Shown: positions 24,799-33,227 of the stretch, one piece after another
Numbering within the stretch: the first letter of the stretch is position 1
Layout of the letters: each line of letters begins with the position of its first letter
Source of the DNA: Chlorobiota bacterium
Lineage (GTDB): Bacteria > Bacteroidota > Ignavibacteria > Tepidaquicellales > OLB5
Reading direction: 5' to 3'
Assembly: GCA_022616535.1 (NCBI GenBank)
Contig: JAKEEM010000021.1
Coordinates: forward strand, 1-64,000
DNA length: 64,000 bases
Notes under the pieces: model-generated
The model's database searches: none
What the model saw: the letters and a program-made list of their open reading frames with translations, nothing else
Told to the model about the DNA's origin: nothing
Program-made: the position numbers and the translations under genes

Positions 24799-25392
24799 AT
24801 GAATAAAAAGATTGCTTCACGCAGCTCGCAATTGCTTAACCGCTGTCCCTGGTGCGGCAGTGACCCGCTTTATGTAAGATACCACGATAAAGAATGGGGC
24901 GTACCGGTTCACAATGATAAAAAGCTGTTTGAGTTTCTGGTTCTCGAGGGATTTCAGGCGGGGCTTAGCTGGAGAACAATTTTATACAAACGCGAAAATT
25001 TCTGCAATGCATTTGATAACTTTGATGCAGATAAAATTGCTAGATATAACAAACGGAAAATACAATCACTTCTAAATGATGCGGGTATTATCCGCAACAG
25101 ACTTAAGATTGAAGCAACGGTGACAAACGCCCGCGCATATTTAAATATTTTGGATAGATATAATTCATTTGACGAGTATTTATGGCAGTTTACAGACGGC
25201 AGAGTTATTAAAAACAAATGGAAGTCGCTTAAACAATTGCCCGCGACGACAAAGGAATCTGACTTAATGAGCAAAACACTGCTTAAGGACGGGTTTAAAT
25301 TCGTCGGTTCAACTATTTGCTATGCGCACATGCAGGCAACGGGAATGGTGAACGACCATCTTATCAGCTGTTACAGATATGGTGAGGTATGA
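24799..25392 (+). CDS. tag: DNA-3-methyladenine glycosylase I
   Basis: Removes 3-methyladenine from alkylated DNA. The 197-residue protein begins with the zinc and substrate region 'RCPWCGSDPLYVRYHDKEWGVPVHND', then 'FEFLVLEGFQAGLSWRTILYKRENF', and ends 'FKFVGSTICYAHMQATGMVNDHLISC', which carries the Cys/His zinc ligands. Complete by length. It is transcribed toward the tRNAs, alone. Confidence 0.95.
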   Translation: MNKKIASRSSQLLNRCPWCGSDPLYVRYHDKEWGVPVHNDKKLFEFLVLEGFQAGLSWRTILYKRENFCNAFDNFDADKIARYNKRKIQSLLNDAGIIRNRLKIEATVTNARAYLNILDRYNSFDEYLWQFTDGRVIKNKWKSLKQLPATTKESDLMSKTLLKDGFKFVGSTICYAHMQATGMVNDHLISCYRYGEV

Positions 25393-25440
25393 AAATTGTT
25401 CACGTTTCACTAAACAACTGACCCATGTGTAGTTCTTTCA

Positions 25441-25471
25441 TTGAATAAAGTAAACGATTAAGCTATATTTG
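25441..25471 (+). promoter_or_regulatory. promoter of the tRNA-Ser pair
   Basis: TTG (25441-25443), 20 bases, TATATTTG (25464-25471), a full TAnnTTTG match ending eight bases before the mature tRNA. Confidence 0.75.
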
Positions 25472-25478
25472 CACCTCA

Positions 25479-25560
25479 GGAGAGCTCGCATAATGGTATT
25501 GCAGCGGTCTTGAAAACCGCCGGGCGCAAGCCTGTGGGGGTTCGAGTCCCTCGCTCTCCG
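25479..25560 (+). tRNA. tRNA-Ser (anticodon UGA)
   Basis: GGAGAGC pairs with GCTCTCC. The anticodon arm is GCGGT-CTTGAAA-ACCGC, giving TGA. A long variable arm (GGGC-GCAA-GCCT) marks a class II tRNA. The T arm is GGGGG-TTCGAGT-CCCTC, the discriminator is G as in tRNA-Ser, and CCA is not encoded. Confidence 0.95.
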
Positions 25561-25569
25561 CAAGTTTAT

Positions 25570-25588
25570 CAAGGGGTTTAACCCCTTG
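25570..25588. repeat. hairpin between the two tRNAs
   Basis: CAAGGGG-TTTAA-CCCCTTG, continuing into TTGTTC. It shares AACCCCTTGTTC with 20767-20778. It could separate the tRNA precursors or be a dispersed repeat. Confidence 0.5.
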
Positions 25589-25603
25589 TTCTATTTAGCT
25601 TTT

Positions 25604-25690
25604 GGAGAGGTGCAGGAGCGGTTGAACTGGCCACCCTGGAAAGGTGGTATACCGGCAACGGTATCGTGGGTTCGAATCCCACCTTCTCCG
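25604..25690 (+). tRNA. tRNA-Ser (anticodon GGA)
   Basis: GGAGAGG pairs with CTTCTCC. The anticodon arm is CCACC-CTGGAAA-GGTGG, giving GGA. The variable arm is TACCG-GCAA-CGGTA, the T arm GTGGG-TTCGAAT-CCCAC, the discriminator G, and CCA is not encoded. It starts 43 bases after the first tRNA-Ser with no promoter of its own, so co-transcription is likely. Confidence 0.95.
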
Positions 25691-25693
25691 CAA

Positions 25694-26221
25694 TTACTTC
25701 CGTGTAAGTATCGGCAAATATTCTATCCAAGGTCCCACTTCGTCTTTATACTGCATAGCCATCACTCTAGATATTTGCACAATATGGCTCAAATCGTGAA
25801 CTACCCAAGTCGCAATCAATTGCTCAAGAGTAACCTCACCAAACTCAGGGTGTATTCCTGTTAGATTAAGCTGATCGGAAGTAATATTTGCTGAATTTAG
25901 AGTCTCAATATTTTTTTTACGTAATTGTTTAAACTCATCTAAAAGTAATTTTATAGACTTCCCCTTGCTATTCTTAAATTGAGCAAAACGGTCAAACGGC
26001 TCAAAGGATTTATCTTCACGGCCGCTTAAAATTATTTGCATTCTAGTAATCCAATCGGTTTTTTCGCCGTGTATAAGATGTCCCATAATATCATAGGGAC
26101 TCCAAGAGTCAGCCCCCTCGTTTGATGTTATCCATTCATCGCTCAAATCATTTAATAATTCTTCAAGCACTCGTGGTGTTCGCTCCAGAATTTCGACTGA
26201 TTTTTCAATGCTAAATTTCAT
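25694..26221 (-). CDS. DinB family protein
   Basis: A 175-residue four-helix protein of the DinB superfamily (metal-dependent, many members act on small thiols). Metal-ligand histidines are visible in 'YDIMGHLIHGEKTDWI' (about residue 50) and 'TWVVHDLSHIVQISRVMA' (about 140-157). The Trp-Ser-Pro motif before the first ('ADSWSPYD') is typical. With bshA in the same genome a bacillithiol-dependent role (BstA-like) can be imagined but is not shown. Its stop is three bases from the tRNA-Ser end. Confidence 0.85.
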   Translation of the reverse strand: MKFSIEKSVEILERTPRVLEELLNDLSDEWITSNEGADSWSPYDIMGHLIHGEKTDWITRMQIILSGREDKSFEPFDRFAQFKNSKGKSIKLLLDEFKQLRKKNIETLNSANITSDQLNLTGIHPEFGEVTLEQLIATWVVHDLSHIVQISRVMAMQYKDEVGPWIEYLPILTRK

Positions 26222-26274
26222 TATGAGTCAAATTAATCGTTTATAATCATTATATACAGGATAAAGCAGATGGG

Positions 26275-26304
26275 TAAAAAAAATCCCCCGATACTTTCGG
26301 GGGA
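26275..26304 (-). terminator. terminator of the SBBP-repeat protein gene
   Basis: Minus strand: TCCCCCGA-AAGTA-TCGGGGGA followed by TTTTTTTTAC. A strong rho-independent signal. Confidence 0.85.
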
Positions 26305-26330
26305 CTCAACGATTTTTTTTTTAAAATATG

Positions 26331-27986
26331 TTATTTCACCAAAATCATTTTTTTAACTTCTTTAAAGTCATTAGCAGTTAACTCATAAAAATACAATCCC
26401 GAGGCAAGCGTCATAGTTACGAAAACCGCTTCATATGTTCCGATTTTAAGATTTTCGTTTACTAAAACGGCAACTTCCCTGCCCAAAATATCGTAAATCT
26501 TCAGCTTTACGAATGATGCTTTTTGAATATCAAATTTAATTGTCGTAACCGGGTTAAAGGGATTGGGATAATTCTGGTAAAGCTTAAAGCTTTGCGGTAC
26601 CTCTGTAGAAATAACATTTATTCCAATCAGCTCCCCCCCAAGAAATTTAGCCAGAAACATTTGATAGCCGTTCGCATTGCTTTCGGTATAGCCCGCCACG
26701 TAAACGTTACCGCTTGTATCGGCTGTAATTGCCGTTCCCGCATCGCTTAAATTATCTTCGCCATTGTATCTATTAATCTGGTCCTGCACGCCATTATCGA
26801 CATTGTACCTGATAGTTACAATATCCATTTTACCCGGAATTGTATCACTTGAGCTTCCGCCGGTTATAAAGACGTAGTCGGGATTCTTATGCGTAAAGCA
26901 GATTGCAAATGCAGTATCCTGATAATTTGCAGAGCCGTCATAAGTCTTAGCCCATTGCTGAACACCTTCAAAGTTATATTTGACAGTGAGATAATCAGTA
27001 GTAACAGTGTCCTCAGTAACTGTATAGCCTGTTATATATGAATTACCATCGGTATCAACAACAATACCGAAAGCCCTGTCATTATGATTTCCGCCTCCGT
27101 TGTACCTTGCTACCCATGAAGTATCACCCGCTTTAAGGTATCTTATTGTCAGGCAGTCTTCCCTGCTGTTTGCTCCGGTACTGTAGCCGGTAACGAATAT
27201 ATTTTCATCGGTATCAACAACAATACCAAACGCCCTGTCCTCACCGCTTTCGAATCCGTTATATTTATCCTCCCACAAAAGAACGCCGGTTGAGTCATAC
27301 CTTGCAGTTGTAAAATCCACACCGGTAGTGTCATTGGTTGTGTAACCGCATATGTAAATGTTGTCTCCTAAGCTGTCAACTGCAATTCCAAACGCTTTAT
27401 CATCATCGTTAGCAGTGCCATTTATCAGCTGTCCCCATATATAAACACCATTTGAATTATATTTTATTGTATAAATATCCGTTCCGATTCGTGTAATGTA
27501 TCCCGTAACGTAAATGTTCCCGATTCTGTCGACCGCAATTCCGAATGCTTTGTCATCGCCGTTTCCCGGTTCATTATAGCGTGATACCCACAACTGATTC
27601 CCGTCACTAGCCCTGTATTTTATGGTAGTAAAATCCGCTTGACTGCCGACGCCCGTGCTGTATCCGGTTACTATAACATTCCCAACATTATCTACAGCAA
27701 TTCCGAAGGCTTTGTCTTCTCCGCTGCCGGGACCGTTGTATGTTTGCGCCCACATCTGCTGACCCCCGGGGTTATACTTGGCAGTATAATAATCAACATT
27801 CCCTGTTCCGCTTGTCTGAAACCCTGTAATGTAAATATTACCTGATTTATCGGTCGTAACAGCAGTAACCCTGTCCTCAAAAGGACCGCCTGATTCTTTA
27901 ATCCATTGCTGGCTGTATATACTTGAAATAAAAAAGATAGATGAAATGAAAACAAAAAACAAACTGCGTACTTGCATACGATGCAT
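26331..27986 (-). CDS. secreted T9SS protein with SBBP-type beta-propeller repeats
   Basis: The 551-residue protein has a signal peptide (cleavage near residue 26, 'IYS-QQW'). Residues about 40-450 hold seven or eight repeats of about 52 residues of the form 'DxxGNIYVTGY...DYxTxKY...GxxxWxxxYNG', the SBBP motif. The last 80 residues are a T9SS type A sorting domain ('LYQNYPNPFNPVTTIKFDI' ... 'GLYFYELTANDFKEVKKMILVK'). The repeat DNA is nearly self-similar. Cell-surface or extracellular; ligand unknown. Two adjacent ATGs (M1, M4) are possible starts. Confidence 0.9.
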   Translation of the reverse strand: MHRMQVRSLFFVFISSIFFISSIYSQQWIKESGGPFEDRVTAVTTDKSGNIYITGFQTSGTGNVDYYTAKYNPGGQQMWAQTYNGPGSGEDKAFGIAVDNVGNVIVTGYSTGVGSQADFTTIKYRASDGNQLWVSRYNEPGNGDDKAFGIAVDRIGNIYVTGYITRIGTDIYTIKYNSNGVYIWGQLINGTANDDDKAFGIAVDSLGDNIYICGYTTNDTTGVDFTTARYDSTGVLLWEDKYNGFESGEDRAFGIVVDTDENIFVTGYSTGANSREDCLTIRYLKAGDTSWVARYNGGGNHNDRAFGIVVDTDGNSYITGYTVTEDTVTTDYLTVKYNFEGVQQWAKTYDGSANYQDTAFAICFTHKNPDYVFITGGSSSDTIPGKMDIVTIRYNVDNGVQDQINRYNGEDNLSDAGTAITADTSGNVYVAGYTESNANGYQMFLAKFLGGELIGINVISTEVPQSFKLYQNYPNPFNPVTTIKFDIQKASFVKLKIYDILGREVAVLVNENLKIGTYEAVFVTMTLASGLYFYELTANDFKEVKKMILVK

Positions 27987-28062
27987 AGAAATACCCCAAT
28001 TTTTAGATATTATTATAAATTAATAAAAAACAAAAATATATCAGATTACAAGTTAATTATTA

Positions 28063-28081
28063 TGGTGTATTAAACCAATAC
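28063..28081. promoter_or_regulatory. inverted repeat in a divergent intergenic region
   Basis: GTGTATT-AAACC-AATACAC, a perfect 7-bp inverted repeat about midway between the divergent SBBP protein and histidine kinase genes. It could be an operator; the regulator is unknown. Confidence 0.35.
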
Positions 28082-28186
28082 ACGTTATGGGGTATCCAAA
28101 TATGGATTTTTGATTAAATTTCGAATGTTTTATATTATATTTATTATATTTTAATTTAACAGAAACTTTACAATATTGGCAAAATT

Positions 28187-30007
28187 TTGAATATTTTGAA
28201 CGTCTCAGAAGGGTATATTGAAAGACTCAACAAGCTTCTTGATGATTCCAACCATATCAAGTTCAGCAATCCCCAAAAAGCTCTTGATAACGCAAATTTT
28301 GTGTATGTTCGGTCACTAAAGGCAAAGAACCAAAGACTTGAGGCAAAAAGCCTTTTTTTCATTGGGTTATGTAATGAGCTTCTTTCAAATTATCCAGAAG
28401 CGATGAAGAACCTGTCTGAGGCAATAAAGTTAGCAAGTGAAATCGGCGAGAAAAAAATTGTTGCGGACTCCTTGAACTGCGCGGGAATAATACATGATAA
28501 TCTTAACAACTACTCTAAGTCACTAAAAACATATCTTAGAGCTTTAAAAATTTACGAAGATTTGAATCTTAATAAGAATGCAGGAATAATTTTATCAAAC
28601 ATCGGACTAATTTACTCAAATATTAATGACTACAAAAACGCACTTAAATATTACTCGCAAGCACTTGATATAGCAGAAGAACTTGGAGATGAGGAATCGC
28701 TTTTAATTACAAATATAAATTTGGGACACACCCATAAGCTGCTTGGAAATTACCGGGATTCACAAAGATTTCTCAATGATGCAATCGAAATCGCAGTCCG
28801 GAAAAATGACTTGAGAAGAAAATCCATTGCGCTTGATTTAATAGCAGATGTAAATGCAGCATTAAACGATTTAACGGGTGCAAGAAACAGCTATAATGAA
28901 AGCTTGAAGATTAAAAGTGAGCTGAACGACTCAAAAGGCATTGCCGCAGCTTTGTATATTCTCGGCGAATTAGACATCAGGGAAAACAGGCTTGACGATG
29001 CAAAAGAAAAGCTAAATAAGTCATTACTTATTTTTGAAGAGCTGAAGCATAAGAAGCCTATTTACCAGCTGCACCGCCTGCTTTCAAAAATCTACGAGAA
29101 GGAAAAAAGTACAGAAAAAGCTCTTGAACATTATAAGCTATCACACGAAAAAGAGCTTGAATTTATTACAGAGGAGTCCGAAGCCCTTGCCAAAAACATA
29201 GAGGCGCAGCTTGAAATCGAGCAGGTACAGCAGGAAGCCGAGATTCAGCGACTAAGGAACATTGAGCTAGCAAAAGCTCTGGATGAAGTAAAAAAACTTA
29301 ACATCAGCTTAAAGGAGCTTAATGATGAAAAAAACGAATTTATGGCAATTGCAGTGCATGACTTAAAAAACCCGCTTCAAAGCATTTTATCGTCAGTAAG
29401 GATTTTAAAAAAAACCGGTGAATTGCATGAGGAAGGAAAAGAAGAGCTTGTAACAAATATCCTAAGCCAAACCTCACGAATGTTCGGGCTTATTAAAAAA
29501 CTTCTTGACCATAATGCAATTGAGGAACGGAAAATTAAAATAAAAAAAACCTCTTTTGATGCCGGGGATTTAACCGGCGAGCTTGTTAATAACTTTAAAT
29601 CAGAAGCAGACAAAAAAGAGCTGGAGCTCGTTTACGAGGAGAACCCCTTAAACAGGGAACTTTATACTGACAGGGAAATACTTTATGAAATACTTGAAAA
29701 TCTGCTTTCAAACGCCGTGAAATTTTCACCCAAAGGCAAAAAAATTTTTTTTAAAACATCCAGTTTAAATGATATAGTAAATTTTGAAATTTCAGATGAA
29801 GGTCCCGGATTTACGGAAAAAGACAGGGAAAAAATATTTACAAAGTTTGCGAGGTTAAGCGCAAAGCCTACGGGAGAAGAACACTCGACCGGACTAGGGC
29901 TTTCAATCGTAAAGAGATTATCTGAGCTGATAGGAGCTGAAGTCGATATGCAAAGCGAAGAAGGGAAAGGCGCAAAATTCACCGTATCTGTATCTTCCAA
30001 TCATTAA
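28187..30007 (+). CDS. soluble TPR-containing sensor histidine kinase
   Basis: A 606-residue kinase with no membrane segment or signal peptide. Residues about 25-330 are seven or so TPR repeats ('YPEAMKNLSEAIKLASEIGEKK', 'YKNALKYYSQALDIAEELGDEE'). Residues 330-385 are coiled coil. HisKA follows with His391 ('IAVHDLKNPLQSI'), then HATPase_c with N box 'EILENLLSNAVKFSPKGK', 'DEGPGFTEKDREKIFTKFARL' and 'STGLGLSIVKRL'. The start is TTG at 28187. No response regulator is adjacent, so it is an orphan. The TPR part should sense a protein partner in the cytoplasm. Confidence 0.9.
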   Translation: MNILNVSEGYIERLNKLLDDSNHIKFSNPQKALDNANFVYVRSLKAKNQRLEAKSLFFIGLCNELLSNYPEAMKNLSEAIKLASEIGEKKIVADSLNCAGIIHDNLNNYSKSLKTYLRALKIYEDLNLNKNAGIILSNIGLIYSNINDYKNALKYYSQALDIAEELGDEESLLITNINLGHTHKLLGNYRDSQRFLNDAIEIAVRKNDLRRKSIALDLIADVNAALNDLTGARNSYNESLKIKSELNDSKGIAAALYILGELDIRENRLDDAKEKLNKSLLIFEELKHKKPIYQLHRLLSKIYEKEKSTEKALEHYKLSHEKELEFITEESEALAKNIEAQLEIEQVQQEAEIQRLRNIELAKALDEVKKLNISLKELNDEKNEFMAIAVHDLKNPLQSILSSVRILKKTGELHEEGKEELVTNILSQTSRMFGLIKKLLDHNAIEERKIKIKKTSFDAGDLTGELVNNFKSEADKKELELVYEENPLNRELYTDREILYEILENLLSNAVKFSPKGKKIFFKTSSLNDIVNFEISDEGPGFTEKDREKIFTKFARLSAKPTGEEHSTGLGLSIVKRLSELIGAEVDMQSEEGKGAKFTVSVSSNH

Positions 30008-30011
30008 CATT

Positions 30012-31472
30012 TTATTTATAAAACTCTTTCATTTTTTCAAGGAGCCAGCCTTTGCTTAATGCCCTCCTTGAATTGAGCACCTTCAGCTCTATTTCATCAA
30101 CAGAAACAGGAACTGTATCAGACTTTTTATTTAAAAGAAGCCTGTAAACACTAACAAATTCGATATATCTTTTTTTAAAAAGCCCGGAAAGATTTTTATT
30201 CTTTACAACAAATTTCTGGAAGCTGTCCATCAGCGAATAGGCCGCTTCGTACATTTTAAGCTCATAGTAAATTTCAAGCATCATTATTTTCACGTCCGCC
30301 TTTTGCACAAACAGGTTAAAATTAACTCTTGAAATATATTCAAGTGATTTTTCAAAATTCTTTTTTACAAAATTAACGTAAGCAAGCGACTGATTCAGCA
30401 TATTTGTTCTGAATTCAGGTGCAAGTTCGTTAATATATTCGGAAATAAATTTCTCAGCCCAGTTTATTTTGCCGACAGTCATTGCCGTAAAAAAAATATT
30501 GCGGAACATTTCCAGTCTCATATACGAATCACCCGAAGTCTTATAAATTTTATTTTTAATCAGTTCCACGTAAATTCCAAAAAGATCATTATAATAGTCT
30601 TTGTTCCCCCTTTCGATTTTCTGGATAATTATGCTTTCCAGCTTCAAATAGAGGTCGTATTTTTCATCAAAGGAAAACTCATTAACATTTTCAGTAAAAA
30701 TTTTTTTGAAGCCGTCGTAATAATCATCGTTTTCGATATTCAAATCAGCCATCAGCATATTATAATAGATCCCGAGGGTATTTTTATATTTAAAGCTGCT
30801 TTTATCAAGAAAGCTCATAAAGCTCTGCATATCAAAACTGCTCATGAATTTATCGACAACGTTTGTATCTGACTGCAGGTTGTAAAGGTCTTTATGGACA
30901 TGCAAATCGTGCGCTATATTAATAAGGCTGATGAGGAAAAACGAAACAAGGTATTCACCGTTTTTCCGCAAGCTTTCGCCGTTTAGCTTCTGCCTGTCAA
31001 GCTTAATATTGTGCTCGGTTTTTTGGCGTTCTATAAACATCCGGTCAAGAAAATACAGCTCGCTTGAAATATTGCTGCTTCTTAGCTTAAGCTCCGTACG
31101 CTTTAATGCAGAATCGAATAGCGAATTCAGATTTCTTTCGCTGAACTGCTTAAGAAGCAGGACTTTTTCCTCCATCGGTTCTGAAATAAATCTTGAATAC
31201 GCCAAAAACTCTTCTCCGAGACGCATCGAATCCGAAATCAGAATCCTCATTACAACATCATTATAGTTTTTTCCAGGATACAGTTTTTTGAACAAATTTT
31301 CTTTAAGTAACTGAGGTGAAATGTACTGGGGGGCGTATTTTCTGACAATCTCGAACAGTTTTATTACTTTTTTGTTTGAATTAAAAAACGGCGAGCGGAT
31401 AAAATCCCTGAACTCTTTTAATTCAGCAGGGGAAAACGTTTTAATAATTTCTATAAACTTGCTTTTTACCAA
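30012..31472 (-). CDS. large helical protein of unknown function
   Basis: A 486-residue, mainly alpha-helical protein without membrane segments. It opens 'FIEIIKTFSPAELKEFRDFIRSPFFNSNKKVIKLFEIVRKYAP', a pattern I associate with hypothetical proteins common in Ignavibacteria and Bacteroidota, then helix pairs that resemble degenerate TPR/SEL units. The start is TTG at 31472. It is convergent with the TPR kinase, its stop four bases from the kinase stop, which might imply mutual antisense effects. No catalytic motif is seen. Confidence 0.65.
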   Translation of the reverse strand: MVKSKFIEIIKTFSPAELKEFRDFIRSPFFNSNKKVIKLFEIVRKYAPQYISPQLLKENLFKKLYPGKNYNDVVMRILISDSMRLGEEFLAYSRFISEPMEEKVLLLKQFSERNLNSLFDSALKRTELKLRSSNISSELYFLDRMFIERQKTEHNIKLDRQKLNGESLRKNGEYLVSFFLISLINIAHDLHVHKDLYNLQSDTNVVDKFMSSFDMQSFMSFLDKSSFKYKNTLGIYYNMLMADLNIENDDYYDGFKKIFTENVNEFSFDEKYDLYLKLESIIIQKIERGNKDYYNDLFGIYVELIKNKIYKTSGDSYMRLEMFRNIFFTAMTVGKINWAEKFISEYINELAPEFRTNMLNQSLAYVNFVKKNFEKSLEYISRVNFNLFVQKADVKIMMLEIYYELKMYEAAYSLMDSFQKFVVKNKNLSGLFKKRYIEFVSVYRLLLNKKSDTVPVSVDEIELKVLNSRRALSKGWLLEKMKEFYK

Positions 31473-31698
31473 TTACTTATCAAATTATGTGATTTTTTAC
31501 AATTTAAAAAACCAAAAAAACCTAAAGCCAAATCATTCCGGAAAAGCAGTTCAAATAATACTCCGTTAATATTACTATAACAATTGAGCCCGTATTTTTA
31601 TTCAAAAATCCTAATTAATCCCAACTTTTAGCATAAATTCGGTCACTTCCCCAAAAATATCTGACTCATTTCAGTATAACAATTTAAAAAAAGTTTCT
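31473..31698. other. AT-rich spacer
   Basis: Holds upstream sequence of the minus-strand helical protein gene. No RNA gene or ORF is supported. Confidence 0.4.
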
Positions 31699-31729
31699 TT
31701 GCGGTAAGGATAATTGACTGATATTTTTG
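31699..31729 (+). promoter_or_regulatory. promoter of the DUF1059 gene
   Basis: TTG (31699-31701), 20 bases, TATTTTTG (31722-31729), a complete match. The track's TTG start at 31727 lies inside this -7 element, which rules that start out. Confidence 0.7.
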
Positions 31730-31783
31730 CTAGCAAGTATTGATACACAAGTCTATGCGTTTATTAATTCAGAGGGCAGATTA

Positions 31784-32011
31784 ATGAATAATTCCAGGAA
31801 AGTTATTGACTGCAGGGATTTTCCCAACGAAATCGGGTGCACTTTGCTCATTTCAGGAAGTTCCAAAGAGGTATTTAACATTGCCTTAAGACATGCAGTT
31901 GAAGAACACGGGCATAAAGATACAGCTGAAATCAGGAAGCTGATTAAAATTATGATGAAAGACGAAGCCAAATCAAAAAGTAAACTGAAAAAAGTTACAA
32001 AAAAAATTTAG
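31784..32011 (+). CDS. DUF1059 domain protein
   Basis: A small 75-residue protein of the DUF1059 family: 'KVIDCRDFPNEIGCTLLISGSSKEVFNIALRHAVEEHGHKDT', with the typical CRDF start and HAxxEHG helix. The longer ORF of the track begins inside the promoter; ATG 31784 ('MNNSRKVIDCRDF') gives the normal family length. The lysine-rich tail is extra. Function unknown; relatives cluster with stress and DUF4242 genes, as here. The cupin gene follows 36 bases later. Confidence 0.8.
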   Translation: MNNSRKVIDCRDFPNEIGCTLLISGSSKEVFNIALRHAVEEHGHKDTAEIRKLIKIMMKDEAKSKSKLKKVTKKI

Positions 32012-32047
32012 CTTCAATAATTTTAAAAAATCCAAAGGGAGGAGAAA

Positions 32048-32437
32048 ATGCAAAAAAATTTAAAGCTGATTCTATCAGTATTCATTTTATGTTCAGCGTT
32101 AAGCTCAGCGGGACTATTTGCTCAGGATTGGGTTAAAGTCAATCCCGAGATGAACAACATTATTGCAGATACGACACTGCTGCGGGCAACCATAGCGACA
32201 ATTGAGCCAGGAGCTAAAAGCGAAATACACACTCACCCGGCTTCTTTCTTTTATGCACTCACAGATTGTAAATTAAAAGTTTACTATACAGATGGACAAA
32301 CAGAAACTTTTGATTTAAAAGCGGGCGATGCCGGCTATGGCAGCCCAGAGAAGCCGCATCAGACTGAAAACACCGGCACTAAGACGGCAAAATTTCTTCT
32401 TGTAGAACTAAAAGAACATCCTTATATTGACCGGTAA
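32048..32437 (+). CDS. secreted cupin-domain protein
   Basis: A 129-residue protein with a signal peptide (residues 1-25, 'GLFA-QDW') and one small beta-barrel cupin. The two cupin motifs are 'ATIEPGAKSEIHTHPASFFYAL' and 'FDLKAGDAGYGSPEKPHQTENTG'; His60, His62 and a later His could bind a metal. Likely periplasmic. The ribosome binding site GGGAGGAG is strong. It is probably co-transcribed with the DUF1059 gene and the broken genes downstream. Substrate unknown. Confidence 0.85.
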   Translation: MQKNLKLILSVFILCSALSSAGLFAQDWVKVNPEMNNIIADTTLLRATIATIEPGAKSEIHTHPASFFYALTDCKLKVYYTDGQTETFDLKAGDAGYGSPEKPHQTENTGTKTAKFLLVELKEHPYIDR

Positions 32438-32466
32438 AAAAGGGATAAAAAATCAAAGGAGGGGAA

Positions 32467-32915
32467 ATGAACCGCTATTTAGTTGAAACTTCACACAGCA
32501 GAGAAGACTGCCTGCATGTACTGGACCAGTTCGTAGTTCACGGACATATAACACACTTTGAATGGGGCTGTGAAAGCGGAGTCTGCACCGGATGGGCAAT
32601 TATAGAAGCCGAAAGCGAGGAATCTGCACAGCCGCCACTCTTTCAGGAAGGAGTTATTGAAGCATTGGTAAAAGAGGCAGGTTTAGCTCTGGAAAGTGCT
32701 GAAGAGATGGATTGTATCTGGAGGATTACGGATAAAGAAAGCGTATTGCGAGGAGTGCTCTCTGCTGGTTTGACAACACTTGTATAAGACATTCGGGAGA
32801 AGAAAAAGTTCGAGCTGCTATAGATGAAGCTATTTCCCCTTACAAACAACCCGACGGAAGCTATAAATTTAAAAATAAATTTCGATATGTAATATCCAGA
32901 GCAAATCACAAGTAG
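32467..32915 (+). pseudogene. deletion fusion: small-domain N-terminus joined to a methyltransferase tail, frameshifted
   Basis: The ORF 32467-32787 begins like a DUF4242-associated small protein ('MNRYLVETSHSREDCLHVLDQFVVHGH', 'FEWGCESGVCTGWAIIEAESEE'). From about residue 56 it turns into the C-terminal part of a class I SAM-dependent methyltransferase ('GVIEALVKEAGLALESAEEMDCIWRITDKESVLRGVLSAG'). After the stop the methyltransferase continues in another frame: 'IRHSGEEKVRAAIDEAISPYKQPDG' then 'KFKNKFRYVISRANHK', ending at 32915. So two genes appear to have been joined by deletion and then frameshifted. A strong GGAGGGG ribosome binding site remains. Confidence 0.65.
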
Positions 32916-32970
32916 TAATCAGAGACTATAGATTTTTTTCATTATTTAAAAAATTTAAAAATAAACTATC

Positions 32971-33227
32971 ATGTCAAAATTCCATAAGTACTTAATAGAA
33001 AGAGAAGTTCCCGGAGCAGGGAATCTTTTGCCAGCAGAGCTGAAAGCACTTTCGCAAAGGTCATGCAGTGTTTTAAACGGACTCGGGATTGATATACAAT
33101 GGAAGGAAAGCTATGTAACCGATAACAAATATACTGTGTTTATTTATCGCGTGACGAAGATTTAATCCGCAAGCATGCCAAGGTGGGAGAATTCCCCGCT
33201 GACAGAATCTCAGAAGTAAAAACATGA
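32971..33227 (+). pseudogene. frameshifted DUF4242 gene
   Basis: Residues 1-58 are a good DUF4242 N-terminus ('HKYLIEREVPGAGNLLPAELKALSQRSCSVLNGLG', 'IQWKESYVTDNKYTVFIY'). The frame then breaks at about 33148 and stops at 33165. The missing C-terminus is intact in another frame: 'RDEDLIRKHAKVGEFPADRISEVKT', ending TGA at 33227. One indel explains it. A sequencing error is possible, but the neighbouring gene is also broken. Confidence 0.75.

Noticed and set aside
31727-31783. TTG start for the DUF1059 gene
   Set aside because: The codon is inside the promoter -7 element.
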